From: Acidaminococcus sp. | GTDB taxonomy: Bacteria; Bacillota; Negativicutes; Acidaminococcales; Acidaminococcaceae | Length of the DNA: 64,000 bases | Assembly (NCBI GenBank): GCA_022482815.1 | Contig: JAKVOM010000001.1 | Location: forward strand, 2,872,946-2,936,945 | Direction of reading: 5' to 3' | Shown here: positions 54,981 to 63,382 of the stretch, one piece after another | Numbering within the stretch: the first letter of the stretch is position 1 | Layout: the number at the start of each line of letters is the position of its first letter | Position numbers and translations under genes: made by a program | The notes under the pieces: model-generated | Seen by the model: only the letters and a program-made list of their open reading frames with translations | Database searches by the model: none | Told to the model about the DNA's origin: nothing

Positions 54981-55496
54981 TTACAAATACTTAACCAGTT
55001 CTTCCATCGGTCTTCTTTGTTCGTGCAGATGGGAAGCGTGAACGCCTTCTTCCGGATAACCCATAGGCATCAGAAGTACAGGCATTTCGTTACGCGGGAT
55101 GTCAAATACTTCGGCCGTCTTGGTCGGTGGGAAATGAGCCACCCAGCAGGAACCGATTCCCAGTTCCCAGGCTTCCAGCATCATATGAGTAGCAACGATA
55201 GCGCAGTCCACCTCGCCCATAAGGAATCCCTTTTCCATATCGTTGACCCACTGTTCATCGCGGCAGCGCGTAACCATGAGTACGGTCGGAGCATTAAAAG
55301 CACACGGTGTAAGGGCACGAATCTTCTCGATGGCGTCTTTACTTTGCAGCACATAGACGCGGTACGGCTGAAAGTTATGAGCGGTCGGTGCAATCCGGCC
55401 GGCTTCCAGAATCTGATCCAGCTTTTCCTTTTCAATTTGTTTGCCGCTGAATTTCCGTACAGAATAGCGGGCTTTGGCAAGTTCCATAAAAGACAT
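54981..55496 (-). CDS. Nitroreductase-family flavoprotein
   Basis: 171 aa from the ATG at 55496, 8 bases behind GGGAGGG. FMN-binding family: ARYSVRKFSGKQIEKEKLDQILEAG (in parts, residues 7-31) with the Arg pair, APTAHNFQPYRVYVL (about 36-50), GSCWVAHFP and a C-terminal GYPEEG. Probably an NAD(P)H-dependent reductase of quinones or nitro compounds; substrate unknown. 25 bp downstream of map. Confidence 0.88.
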   Translation of the reverse strand: MSFMELAKARYSVRKFSGKQIEKEKLDQILEAGRIAPTAHNFQPYRVYVLQSKDAIEKIRALTPCAFNAPTVLMVTRCRDEQWVNDMEKGFLMGEVDCAIVATHMMLEAWELGIGSCWVAHFPPTKTAEVFDIPRNEMPVLLMPMGYPEEGVHASHLHEQRRPMEELVKYL

Positions 55497-55521
55497 GATT
55501 AACAACCCTCCCAATTAAGTA

Positions 55522-56340
55522 TCAGTGAGACAAAATTTCCGGTTCTCCTTCCGTGATGAGGAGCGTGTATTCCCACTGTGCTGACGCTTTTCCATCGACG
55601 GTACGTACCGTCCAGTTATCCACGGAATCAATATACAGGTCCGGATGACCCTGGTTAATCATCGGTTCAATCGTAATCACCATGCCCGGTACAAGCAGCA
55701 TGCCGGTGCCCCTCTTCCCTACATGGGAAACGAAAGGATCCTCATGCATGGAAAGACCTACACCGTGACCGCCGAATTCACGCACGACAGAATAGCCGTG
55801 CTTATGAGCAAAAGCTTGAATGGAAGCGCCGATATCACCGATGGTATTCACCCATCCTTTGGCAGAAAGCGTCCCGCGGCGCAGACATTCCTTCGTAATG
55901 CCGACAAGGTTTTTCCGTTCGGCCGACACATTCCCGATCATAAACATACGGGACGCGTCGCCGACATAGCCCTTATAAATAGTGGTAGCATCGACATTAA
56001 CAATATCCCCGCTCTTTAATACGTCGTCAGGGCTCGGGATGCCGTGGCAAATAACGTCATTGATGGATGTGCAGACGCTTTTCGGGAATCCCTCATAGTT
56101 CAGGCAGGCCGGCGTACCATTGTGGCTCACCGTGTAATCATATACAATCTTATCGATTTCATCCGTAGTCATACCGACTTTGATTTCTTTTTCAACGGCA
56201 TCGAGCACTTCCGTATTGAGCTTCCCTGCCTCGCGGATTCCGGCAATTTGTTCCGGAGTCTTGATCATGTCCATGCGAGGTACTTCATAGCCCTTTGCCG
56301 CATATTCCAAAAGTTTTCTTTTGATTTCTCCTCTATCCAA
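55522..56340 (-). CDS. map: Methionine aminopeptidase, type I
   Basis: Removes N-terminal Met from new proteins. 272 aa from the TTG at 56340, 7 bases behind AAAGGAG; the open frame upstream includes the ribosome-binding site itself. Short N-terminal extension, then the pita-bread fold: NGTPACLNYEGFPKSVCTSIN (in parts), the metal ligands in DIVNVDATTIYKGYVGDASRMF (in parts), GHGVGLSMHEDPFV (about residues 194-207), MVITIEPM and WEYTLLIT. A C-terminal GEPEILSH is usual. Confidence 0.94.
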   Translation of the reverse strand: MDRGEIKRKLLEYAAKGYEVPRMDMIKTPEQIAGIREAGKLNTEVLDAVEKEIKVGMTTDEIDKIVYDYTVSHNGTPACLNYEGFPKSVCTSINDVICHGIPSPDDVLKSGDIVNVDATTIYKGYVGDASRMFMIGNVSAERKNLVGITKECLRRGTLSAKGWVNTIGDIGASIQAFAHKHGYSVVREFGGHGVGLSMHEDPFVSHVGKRGTGMLLVPGMVITIEPMINQGHPDLYIDSVDNWTVRTVDGKASAQWEYTLLITEGEPEILSH

Positions 56341-56593
56341 ATTAAAAGCTCCTTTCTCTATTCTCAACAGGCTGAAAATACGGTATAATAATCAAGTTTA
56401 GTGCCGGAATGAACTTCTCCGAGCATCAAGCTGTATCATTATACCACATTTTGAACCATCCGCTGAGAAGGAATGGCAGCAAGCATTCCTTGCCCCTGCA
56501 GCGAAGGCTGCAAAAAGGCTGTGGCCGCCGATTTACTTCTTAAGTGTGCGAATTAGGTTATCAATTTTTTAGTCCCAAGAAAGGATGACAAGT

Positions 56594-57523
56594 ATGGAAC
56601 TAATCTTAAATATGATCCGTGGCTTCTGTATGGCCCTTGCCGACAGCGTTCCCGGTGTTTCGGGAGGCACGATTGCCTTTGTCCTCGGGTTCTACGATGA
56701 GTTCATCGGTTCCCTCTTTTTCCTGACCCACGGTAACTTCGAGCAAAAACGCGAAGCTGTTATTTTTCTGGCAAAGCTCGGTCTCGGCTGGATCATCGGG
56801 ATGGGTTCTTCCGTCATGGTTCTGGGCAGCCTTTTCACCGTCCATATCTATGAACTGAGTTCCCTTTTCCTGGGGCTTTCCATCTTCTCGCTTCCCCTTG
56901 TGGCCAAAGACGAAAAAGAAGCGCTGAAACGTCATAGCCGCATGATCTACATGATACTCGGCATTATCCTGGTTCTTATCATTTCGTACTTCAATCCGGT
57001 CGGCGGCAAAGGCGTGAGCGTAGAAGTAGCCCATCTGACACCAACGCTTGCTGCTTACATCTTTGTCTGCGCGATGATTGCCATCTGTGCCATGGTACTT
57101 CCCGGTATTTCCGGATCGACCATGCTGCTGATTTTTGGTCTCTACATGCCGATTATCAGTGCGGTTCGTGAGTTCATGCATTTCAATCTCTCCTACCTGC
57201 CGGTACTTGCCCTCTTTGGTCTCGGCGTCATAGCCGGTATCATCGGTATTATCAAGCTTGTGAAAAACGCGCTTGAGAACCACCGCTCGGCCATGGTTTA
57301 TTTCATTCTCGGGTTGATGATCGGTTCACTCTATGCCATCGTCGTCGGGCCGACAACACTGAAGGTCCCTCAGCCCGCTATGACCCTCGATACTTTCAGT
57401 CCGCTCTGCTTTATTCTGGGCGGCGTAGTTCTCTACGGCCTCGACTGGCTCCGCCGCTTCTCTGAGCGTAAGCTCCATCCGGAAGAATTCCGGGGGAGCG
57501 AAGAAGAAGACACTGCCAGATAA
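56594..57523 (+). CDS. DUF368 membrane protein (predicted C55-phosphate translocase)
   Basis: 309 aa from the ATG at 56594, behind AAAGGA. Eight to nine membrane segments. The family core is visible as GFCMALADSVPGVSGGTIAFVLGFYDEFI (in parts, about residues 9-37) and the repeated MVLPGISGSTMLLIFGLY (about 171-188). DUF368 proteins (PopT) have been reported to flip undecaprenyl phosphate back across the membrane for cell-wall recycling; assignment here is by family. Confidence 0.88.
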   Translation: MELILNMIRGFCMALADSVPGVSGGTIAFVLGFYDEFIGSLFFLTHGNFEQKREAVIFLAKLGLGWIIGMGSSVMVLGSLFTVHIYELSSLFLGLSIFSLPLVAKDEKEALKRHSRMIYMILGIILVLIISYFNPVGGKGVSVEVAHLTPTLAAYIFVCAMIAICAMVLPGISGSTMLLIFGLYMPIISAVREFMHFNLSYLPVLALFGLGVIAGIIGIIKLVKNALENHRSAMVYFILGLMIGSLYAIVVGPTTLKVPQPAMTLDTFSPLCFILGGVVLYGLDWLRRFSERKLHPEEFRGSEEEDTAR

Positions 57524-57551
57524 TATGATGAATACCAATGTCAATCCCTCA

Positions 57552-57596
57552 TAAAAATCAGGTACCGCAAAAAAATTGCGGTACCTGATTTTTTGT
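57552..57596 (+). terminator. Terminator of the DUF368 gene
   Basis: AAATCAGGTACCGCAA pairs with TTGCGGTACCTGATTTTTT over an A-rich loop. Confidence 0.93.
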
Positions 57597-57607
57597 GGCT
57601 AAAATTG

Positions 57608-57636
57608 TTGACATTTTGATTAGTCTGTGCTAACTT
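57608..57636 (+). promoter_or_regulatory. feo promoter with DtxR/IdeR-like operator
   Basis: TTGACA and TAACTT are 17 bases apart. An inverted repeat, TTAG-N6-CTAA (57620-57633), covers the end of the spacer and enters the -10. Iron-responsive DtxR-family sites share TTAG/CTAA ends, so iron repression of feo is likely (inference). Confidence 0.6.
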
Positions 57637-57689
57637 TATATTGCTATTGAGTATTAATGCTAATTACATAGAAAGGAAGTCTTTGACCT

Positions 57690-57902
57690 ATGCCATTATC
57701 ATTTGCCAAAGCAGGAGATGTATGCACGGTCATCCGGGTCGGCGGGGCAGCCAGGGTTCGTTCCCATCTGGAAAACCTCGGTGTGACCCTGGGTGCCGCC
57801 ATTACCGTAGTGCAAAATACAGCCTCCGGCCTTATCGTAAATATCCGGGATTCCCGTGTAGCCATCAGTACGGAGATGGCCTCTAAAATTTTTGTGAAGT
57901 AA
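57690..57902 (+). CDS. feoA: FeoA-domain protein 1
   Basis: 70 aa SH3-like FeoA protein, a small cytoplasmic partner of the FeoB ferrous iron channel. Blocks: LSFAKAGDVCTVIRVGG, RSHLENLGVTLGAAITVVQN and RVAISTEMASKIFV. First gene of the feo operon; RBS GAAAGGAAG. The next FeoA gene starts 14 bp downstream. Confidence 0.92.
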   Translation: MPLSFAKAGDVCTVIRVGGAARVRSHLENLGVTLGAAITVVQNTASGLIVNIRDSRVAISTEMASKIFVK

Positions 57903-57916
57903 AGGAGCGCTCTATT

Positions 57917-58144
57917 ATGCTGACACTAAAAGATGCCCAGACAGGACATGATTACGAAGTCGTAAAGCTTCACGGCGCTGGTGCCATGAAGCGTCATATT
58001 ATGGATATGGGCCTCACTAAAGGCATCCGCGTCCACATCCTGAGGGTTGCACCGCTCGGAGATCCCGTCGAAATGACCGTCCGTGGTTACGAGCTTTCCC
58101 TGCGCAAAGGCGATGCAGAAATTGTAGAAATTAAAGAAGTTTAA
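57917..58144 (+). CDS. feoA: FeoA-domain protein 2
   Basis: 75 aa, also FeoA: GAMKRHIMDMGLTKGIRVHIL, GDPVEMTVRGYELSLRKGDAEIVEI in parts. More typical of the canonical FeoA than the first copy. Two FeoA genes before one FeoB gene are a known arrangement in Firmicutes. Feeds into FeoB 50 bp downstream. Confidence 0.93.
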   Translation: MLTLKDAQTGHDYEVVKLHGAGAMKRHIMDMGLTKGIRVHILRVAPLGDPVEMTVRGYELSLRKGDAEIVEIKEV

Positions 58145-58194
58145 TTTTTGTATATTGGTTAGTTTTATATAATAAAATGAAAGGAAGGTTTGCC

Positions 58195-60354
58195 ATGCAA
58201 TTTAAGATTGCGCTTGCCGGTAACCCCAATACCGGTAAGACGACGCTATTCAATGCGCTGACCGGTTCCAACCAGTTCGTAGGTAACTGGCCCGGCGTTA
58301 CCGTAGAAAAAAAAGAAGGTACCTTGATTGGTCATCCTGATGTTTTGCTCCAGGATCTGCCAGGTATCTATTCCCTCTCCCCTTATACATTGGAAGAAGT
58401 CGTTTCTCGTACGTACCTCGTAAAGGAACGTCCCGATGCAATTTTGAACATCGTCGACGGAACCAACCTGGAGCGTAACCTTTACCTGACGACTCAGCTG
58501 ATGGAACTGGGCATTCCCGTCATCATGGCTGTCAACATGATGGACGTCGTCAAGGCAAACGGCGATATTATCCATACGGACGTCCTTTCCCAAAAAATGG
58601 GCTGCCCTGTCATGGAAATTTCCGCCCGCACCGGCAAGGGCATCAAAGAGCTGGCAGATTTTGCGGCCAGAACGGCCAAACATCAGCCCGTCACCGAACC
58701 TAAGCATGAATTCAGCGGTCCGGTGGAGCATGCCCTCGCCCACATCGAAGAAGCTATGCAGGGGCGTCTTCCGACCCACCAGGAACGCTGGTATGCCGTC
58801 AAATTGTTCGAACGGGACAGCGAAGTCCAAAAAGCCCTCAAACTTCCGCAGAACCTGCTTGCCCATATTGATGAAGACATCAAATCCGTTGAAAATGAAT
58901 TGGATGACGATGCCGAAAGTATCATCACGAATGAGCGTTACACCTTCGTTTCAAATCTGATTGCACAATGCTTTGTAAAAAAGGATCGGCACAGACTGAC
59001 CACCTCCGATAAAATCGACCGGATTGTCACGAACCGTTTCCTGGCACTGCCTATTTTTGCTGTAATCATGTTCCTCGTATATTACGTCAGTGTCACGACA
59101 ATCGGTACGGATGCTACGGACTGGGTCAATGATACGCTCTTTGGTGAAATCATCGTCCCGGGTGCCGGCGCTTTGATGGAATCCTGGGGTGTCGCCGATT
59201 GGCTGAAAGGCCTCGTCGTAGATGGTATCATTTCCGGTGTCGGTGCCGTCCTCGGCTTCGTACCGCAGATGGTTGTCCTCTTCATTTTCCTGGCCTTCCT
59301 CGAAGCCTGCGGCTATATGGCCCGCATTGCCTTCATTCTGGACCGTGCGTTCCGTAAGTTCGGTCTTTCCGGCAAATCCTTCATTCCGATGCTGATTGGT
59401 TCCGGCTGCGGCGTCCCCGGCATTATGGCTTCCCGTACGATTGAAAACCAGGCTGACCGCCGCATGACTATCATGACGACGACCATGATTCCGTGCAGCG
59501 CCAAGATGCCGATTATCGCGCTGATTGCCGGAGCCTATTTCCACGGTGAATGGTGGGTAGCGCCTTCCGCTTATTTTGTCGGCGTCGCTGCTATTATCGT
59601 TTCCGGTATCATCCTGAAGAAAACAAAGATGTTTGCCGGTGACCCCGCGCCTTTCATTATGGAACTTCCTGCTTACCACATGCCGACCGTCAGCAACGTT
59701 GCCCGCAGCGTCTGGGAACGTTCCTCCAGTTTCATCAAGAAAGCCGGTACGGTGATCCTGCTTTCCACGATTCTGGTCTGGTTCCTCTCCAGCTTCGGGT
59801 TTGGAGATGAAGGTTTCGGCATGGTCGAAGACCTGAATGACAGTGTCCTGTCCGCTATCGGGCAAAAGATTGCCTGGATCTTCACCCCGCTCGGCTGGGG
59901 CGACTGGAAAGCTGCTGTGGCTACGTTTACCGGTCTCATCGCCAAAGAGAACCTGGTGGGTACTTTTGGTATCCTCTACGGGCTGGCAGAAGTCTCCGAA
60001 GAAGGCGAAGAATTCTGGGGTACTTTTGCCCAGGAATTCAGCGTGATTTCCGCTTACTCCTTCCTTATCTTCAACCTGCTCTGCGCTCCGTGCGTGGCCG
60101 CTATGGGTGCTATCAAACGTGAAATGAACAGCACAAAATGGTGGCTCGGTGCCATCGGTTACCAGTGCGGTTTTGCGTACTGCATTGCCCTCTGCTTCTA
60201 TCAATTTGCTCAGTTCCTGACCACCGGCGTATTTAGCATCGGAACGGGTGCCGCCTGCATTATCACGGCCTTCCTTCTGTACCTGCTCTTCCGTCCGGCT
60301 CCCAAGTATGACAATACCGTTGTTAAACTCGATCCTTCTGCGATGAAGGAATAA
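58195..60354 (+). CDS. feoB: Ferrous iron transport protein B
   Basis: Fe(II) transporter in the cytoplasmic membrane. 719 aa from the ATG at 58195, 8 bases behind AAAGGAAGG. N-terminal G domain: GNPNTGKTTLFNAL (residues about 9-22), G3 DLPGIYSL, G4 NMMD, G5 SARTGKG, then a GDI-like helical domain (about 165-265) and about ten membrane segments with the two gate motifs, including MLIGSGCGVPGIMASRTI and FNLLCAPCVAAMGAIKREM with the conserved cysteines. Full length and intact. Confidence 0.97.
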   Translation: MQFKIALAGNPNTGKTTLFNALTGSNQFVGNWPGVTVEKKEGTLIGHPDVLLQDLPGIYSLSPYTLEEVVSRTYLVKERPDAILNIVDGTNLERNLYLTTQLMELGIPVIMAVNMMDVVKANGDIIHTDVLSQKMGCPVMEISARTGKGIKELADFAARTAKHQPVTEPKHEFSGPVEHALAHIEEAMQGRLPTHQERWYAVKLFERDSEVQKALKLPQNLLAHIDEDIKSVENELDDDAESIITNERYTFVSNLIAQCFVKKDRHRLTTSDKIDRIVTNRFLALPIFAVIMFLVYYVSVTTIGTDATDWVNDTLFGEIIVPGAGALMESWGVADWLKGLVVDGIISGVGAVLGFVPQMVVLFIFLAFLEACGYMARIAFILDRAFRKFGLSGKSFIPMLIGSGCGVPGIMASRTIENQADRRMTIMTTTMIPCSAKMPIIALIAGAYFHGEWWVAPSAYFVGVAAIIVSGIILKKTKMFAGDPAPFIMELPAYHMPTVSNVARSVWERSSSFIKKAGTVILLSTILVWFLSSFGFGDEGFGMVEDLNDSVLSAIGQKIAWIFTPLGWGDWKAAVATFTGLIAKENLVGTFGILYGLAEVSEEGEEFWGTFAQEFSVISAYSFLIFNLLCAPCVAAMGAIKREMNSTKWWLGAIGYQCGFAYCIALCFYQFAQFLTTGVFSIGTGAACIITAFLLYLLFRPAPKYDNTVVKLDPSAMKE

Positions 60355-60371
60355 CGAGAAGGAGGCCTGAA

Positions 60372-60536
60372 ATGGGAACACTGATTGTCGGACTGATCGT
60401 CCTTGCCGCTGTCGTCGCTGCCATTCGTAAAATAAGGAAAGACCGCAAAAATGGTATCGGTGCCTGCGGCGGCAATTGTGCAGGCTGTCAGGCCTGCCGA
60501 CAAGCTTTTAAGTCATCTGCTTTGAAGAAAAATTAA
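60372..60536 (+). CDS. FeoB-associated Cys-rich membrane peptide 1
   Basis: 54 aa, too short for usual gene finders. One N-terminal membrane helix (GTLIVGLIVLAAVVAAIRKI), a basic stretch, then a cysteine cluster ACGGNCAGCQACRQ. It starts 17 bp after feoB behind GAAGGAGG. This is the small Cys-rich protein family often found after feoB; its role (iron hand-over or redox) is not known. Confidence 0.9.
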   Translation: MGTLIVGLIVLAAVVAAIRKIRKDRKNGIGACGGNCAGCQACRQAFKSSALKKN

Positions 60537-60555
60537 AGTCCCACAAACTTACCTC

Positions 60556-60600
60556 TGCCCGCTGTGCAGCTCCCTTTGTGCAGCGGGTATTTTTCTTGAA
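60556..60600 (+). terminator. Terminator of the feo operon
   Basis: CCCGCTGTGC pairs with GTGCAGCGGG around a short loop, followed by TATTTTTC. Confidence 0.85.
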
Positions 60601-60756
60601 TAAGGGATATGATTTTTAACTGTAATGTCTTGCAATACAGTATGATTTATGCTATACTTCAGCCAGGATTGGGAGAAGATTCCGAATGCCCATTTTCCCT
60701 GATTTGACAATTTGTAGTATAATAGTAGGAAATAAGAACATAAGGAGATGATAACT

Positions 60757-60915
60757 ATGATGGGTACGTTACTTGTAGGCGGCATTGTCCTCCTTTTCAT
60801 CGTAGTTTCCGTATATGCGATTACGCATGGTGATAATAGTGTGCTGCACGGCTGCAACGGCAACTGTGCTTCCTGCGGGGCCTGCGCTGTTAAAAAGGAA
60901 CCCGAGAAAAAATAA
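60757..60915 (+). CDS. FeoB-associated Cys-rich membrane peptide 2
   Basis: 52 aa with the same plan as the peptide at 60372: MMGTLLVGGIVLLFIVVSVY, then ITHGDNSVLHGCNGNCASCG and ACAVKKEPEKK. RBS AAGGAG. It has a TATAAT box of its own (60717-60722) and its own terminator, so it can be expressed apart from feoB. Confidence 0.88.
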   Translation: MMGTLLVGGIVLLFIVVSVYAITHGDNSVLHGCNGNCASCGACAVKKEPEKK

Positions 60916-60930
60916 TCTTGCCTTGTTCAC

Positions 60931-60985
60931 ACGGCATTGCCCTTTCCGGATTATCCGGAGATGCGGCAATGTCGTTTTTTTGTGC
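60931..60985 (+). terminator. Terminator of the second Cys-rich peptide gene
   Basis: CGGCATTGCC pairs with GGCAATGTCG around an inner CCGG/CCGG stem, followed by TTTTTTT. Confidence 0.9.
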
Positions 60986-61297
60986 CATCTGATACTTTTA
61001 CCGTAAATTTTTCAGCCCGTCGTCAATTTTTTCGTGAAATTTTAGAAATTTGTGAGACTTTTCTTCCATTTCAAGGTAAAATATAAGTACGTGTATTGTC
61101 TTATTTTTAAGTCGATTTGTTTTGCTTATAATGCTTTACCGGGGCAATAGAATAATTGGACAAAATATAGCTGAGATGATGAGTATTTCTTCGCTGCCAT
61201 TCTGTGGGAACAGAGGGATTACACTTCACCTCCCTGCCATCCTCTTTTTCTTTTTCAAAAAAGACACAAATTGCTTTCAGATAATTATGGAAAGTTC

Positions 61298-61326
61298 TTG
61301 ACATCTGTAATTTATTGATTTACAAT
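61298..61326 (+). promoter_or_regulatory. Promoter of the acyl-CoA dehydrogenase fusion gene
   Basis: TTGACA and TACAAT with 17 bases between. A GATAATTATC palindrome (61340-61349), similar to part of a Fur/PerR box, lies just after the start site. The rest of 60986-61297 is AT-rich and shows no gene. Confidence 0.8.
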
Positions 61327-61398
61327 TGATTCAGCTAAAGATAATTATCAACAAATATTATTTATCTTTTTAATTCTCAGTCAGAGGAGGTCGGACAC

Positions 61399-63306
61399 AT
61401 GTTATTTTCCACTACGAAAGACCATGAAGAATTTCGCGCTACCATCCGCGGTTTTGCGGAAACCAAGGTAAAGCCCATCGCATTTGCGCTGGACAAAGGG
61501 AATGAATTCCCGCGTGAAATCGTAAAAGAGATGGGTGAAAACGGCTGGCTTGGGATTCCTTATCCGAAAGAATACGGCGGCGCAGGCCTGGACTATGTAA
61601 GTTATGCCATCGCTGTTGAAGAGCTGGCCCGTGTGGATGCCGGTACCGGCGTTATTCTGTCGGCTCACGTTTCCCTCGGATCCTATCCGATTTTTGCATT
61701 TGGTACGGAAGCTCAGAAGAAAAAGTACCTTGTACCCCTGGCTTCGGGCAAAAAACTCGGTGCTTTCGGCCTGACTGAACCGAACGCGGGCAGTGATGCC
61801 GGCGGTACGGAAACAACGGCCGTATTTGATGGTAAGAACTGGATCCTGAACGGCAATAAGATTTTCATCACCAACGGCGGCGAAGCTGATACCTATGTTG
61901 TCTTTGCAGTCACGGATCCGGAAGCAGGTACCCGAGGCATCAGCGCCTTCATTGTCGAAAAAGGCATGCCGGGATTCACTTTCGGCGACCACTACGACAA
62001 GATGGGTATTCGTTCTTCCGCCACGGCAGAACTGATTTTCAACAATGTTAAAGTACCGCAGGAAAACCTGCTGGGACGTCTTGGCCAGGGCTTCAAGATT
62101 GCTATGGCTACCCTCGACGGCGGCCGTATCGGTATCGCTGCACAGGCCCTCGGTATCGCCCAGGGTGCCTATGAAGCAGCCCTCAATTATTCCAAGGAAC
62201 GTATCCAGTTTGGTCAGCCGATTTGCGCTCAGCAAGGCGTTTCCTTCAAACTGGCTGATATGGCAACAAGAATCCGTGCAGCCCGCTTCCTCGTGTACAG
62301 CGCAGCTGAAATGAAGACGGAGCACATGGATTACGGCATGCAGTCCGCCATGGCTAAGATGTACGCTTCCGACGCAGCTGTTTCCATTACTAACGACGCC
62401 GTACAGATTTTCGGCGGCAACGGCTACCTCAAAGGTATGGACGTGGAACGTATGTACCGCGATGCCAAGATTACGACGATTTACGAAGGCACCAACGAAA
62501 TTCAGCGTGTCGTCATCGCTTCTCACATTACGGACAAGCTTTCTTCTCCGAAACATGCCGGCGGCTTTGCCAAGGAAAAGGCCATTACCGGTACGCGTAA
62601 GAAGATGATTTTCAAAGACGGTACTCCGGAAGAACAAGTGGCTTCCCTGGTAGAAGCCCTGAAGGGTGACGGTTATGACTTCACGGTCGGCATTCCTATC
62701 GATACGCCGATTGTCGACGCAGAGCGCGTAGTCAGTGCCGGTAAGGGTATCGGCGAAAAGGCCAACATGAAACTGATTGAAGACCTGGCTAAGCAGGCCG
62801 GTGCCGCTGTCGGTTCCTCCCGTCCTGTGGCTGAAACGCTGCAGTACGTACCGATTGACCGCTATGTCGGTATGTCCGGTCAGAAATTCCGCGGCAACCT
62901 GTACATCGCCTGCGGCATTTCCGGAGCTGTGCAGCACCTCAAGGGCATCAAGGATGCTACCACGATTGTAGCCATCAACACCAACGCCGGCGCTCCGATC
63001 TTCAAGAACTGCGACTACGGTATTGTCGGTGACGTCAAAGTCATCCTGCCGCTTCTCACCAAGGCACTGGATAACGGCGCACCGAAGAAACCGGCTCCTC
63101 CTATGGTCAAGATGAAGAGACCTCTCATCAAGAAAGAACTGCCGCCCGGCCTGTACGTATGCAACGGCTGCGGCTATGAGTATGATCCTGACAAGGGCGA
63201 TCCTGTTGCCGACGTAAAACCGGGAACGAAATTCGAAAACCTGCCGGAAGACTGGACTTGCCCTGAATGCGGCGAACCAAAGACAGGTTTCGTCAAAGAA
63301 TCCTGA
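61399..63306 (+). CDS. Acyl-CoA dehydrogenase fused to an EtfA FAD domain and a rubredoxin domain
   Basis: 635 aa in three parts. Residues 1-380 are a complete acyl-CoA dehydrogenase ([31 protein letters not shown], catalytic Glu in [10 protein letters not shown]). Residues about 420-565 match only the C-terminal FAD-binding domain of electron-transfer flavoprotein alpha ([52 protein letters not shown]). Residues about 580-635 are a rubredoxin ([11 protein letters not shown] and CPECGEP, four Cys). No EtfB domain or gene is seen. Electrons could pass flavin to flavin to iron on one chain, and then to the flavodiiron protein encoded next. Ribosome-binding site GGAGG. Confidence 0.92.
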   Translation: MLFSTTKDHEEFRATIRGFAETKVKPIAFALDKGNEFPREIVKEMGENGWLGIPYPKEYGGAGLDYVSYAIAVEELARVDAGTGVILSAHVSLGSYPIFAFGTEAQKKKYLVPLASGKKLGAFGLTEPNAGSDAGGTETTAVFDGKNWILNGNKIFITNGGEADTYVVFAVTDPEAGTRGISAFIVEKGMPGFTFGDHYDKMGIRSSATAELIFNNVKVPQENLLGRLGQGFKIAMATLDGGRIGIAAQALGIAQGAYEAALNYSKERIQFGQPICAQQGVSFKLADMATRIRAARFLVYSAAEMKTEHMDYGMQSAMAKMYASDAAVSITNDAVQIFGGNGYLKGMDVERMYRDAKITTIYEGTNEIQRVVIASHITDKLSSPKHAGGFAKEKAITGTRKKMIFKDGTPEEQVASLVEALKGDGYDFTVGIPIDTPIVDAERVVSAGKGIGEKANMKLIEDLAKQAGAAVGSSRPVAETLQYVPIDRYVGMSGQKFRGNLYIACGISGAVQHLKGIKDATTIVAINTNAGAPIFKNCDYGIVGDVKVILPLLTKALDNGAPKKPAPPMVKMKRPLIKKELPPGLYVCNGCGYEYDPDKGDPVADVKPGTKFENLPEDWTCPECGEPKTGFVKES

Positions 63307-63336
63307 TAAACTGACTGCGGTAACTTTGTGATGATA

Positions 63337-63361
63337 AGGGGAGAAACCTCTTCTCCCCTTC
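63337..63361 (+). other. Hairpin between the dehydrogenase and flavodiiron genes
   Basis: AAGGGGAGAA pairs with TTCTCCCCTT. No T-run follows, so it may limit rather than stop read-through, or stabilise an mRNA end. Confidence 0.5.
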
Positions 63362-63382
63362 TGCCCGAGAAGGAGAATCTAT

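Noticed and set aside
60705-60722. TTGACA plus TATAAT before the second Cys-rich peptide as a full promoter
   Set aside because: The hexamers are only 8 bases apart, so they cannot be a normal -35/-10 pair; only the -10 is kept as a suggestion.
61402-62937. 511-codon open frame opposite the acyl-CoA dehydrogenase fusion, and the similar one opposite feoB (58951-60381)
   Set aside because: Both are shadows of intact, recognised genes.
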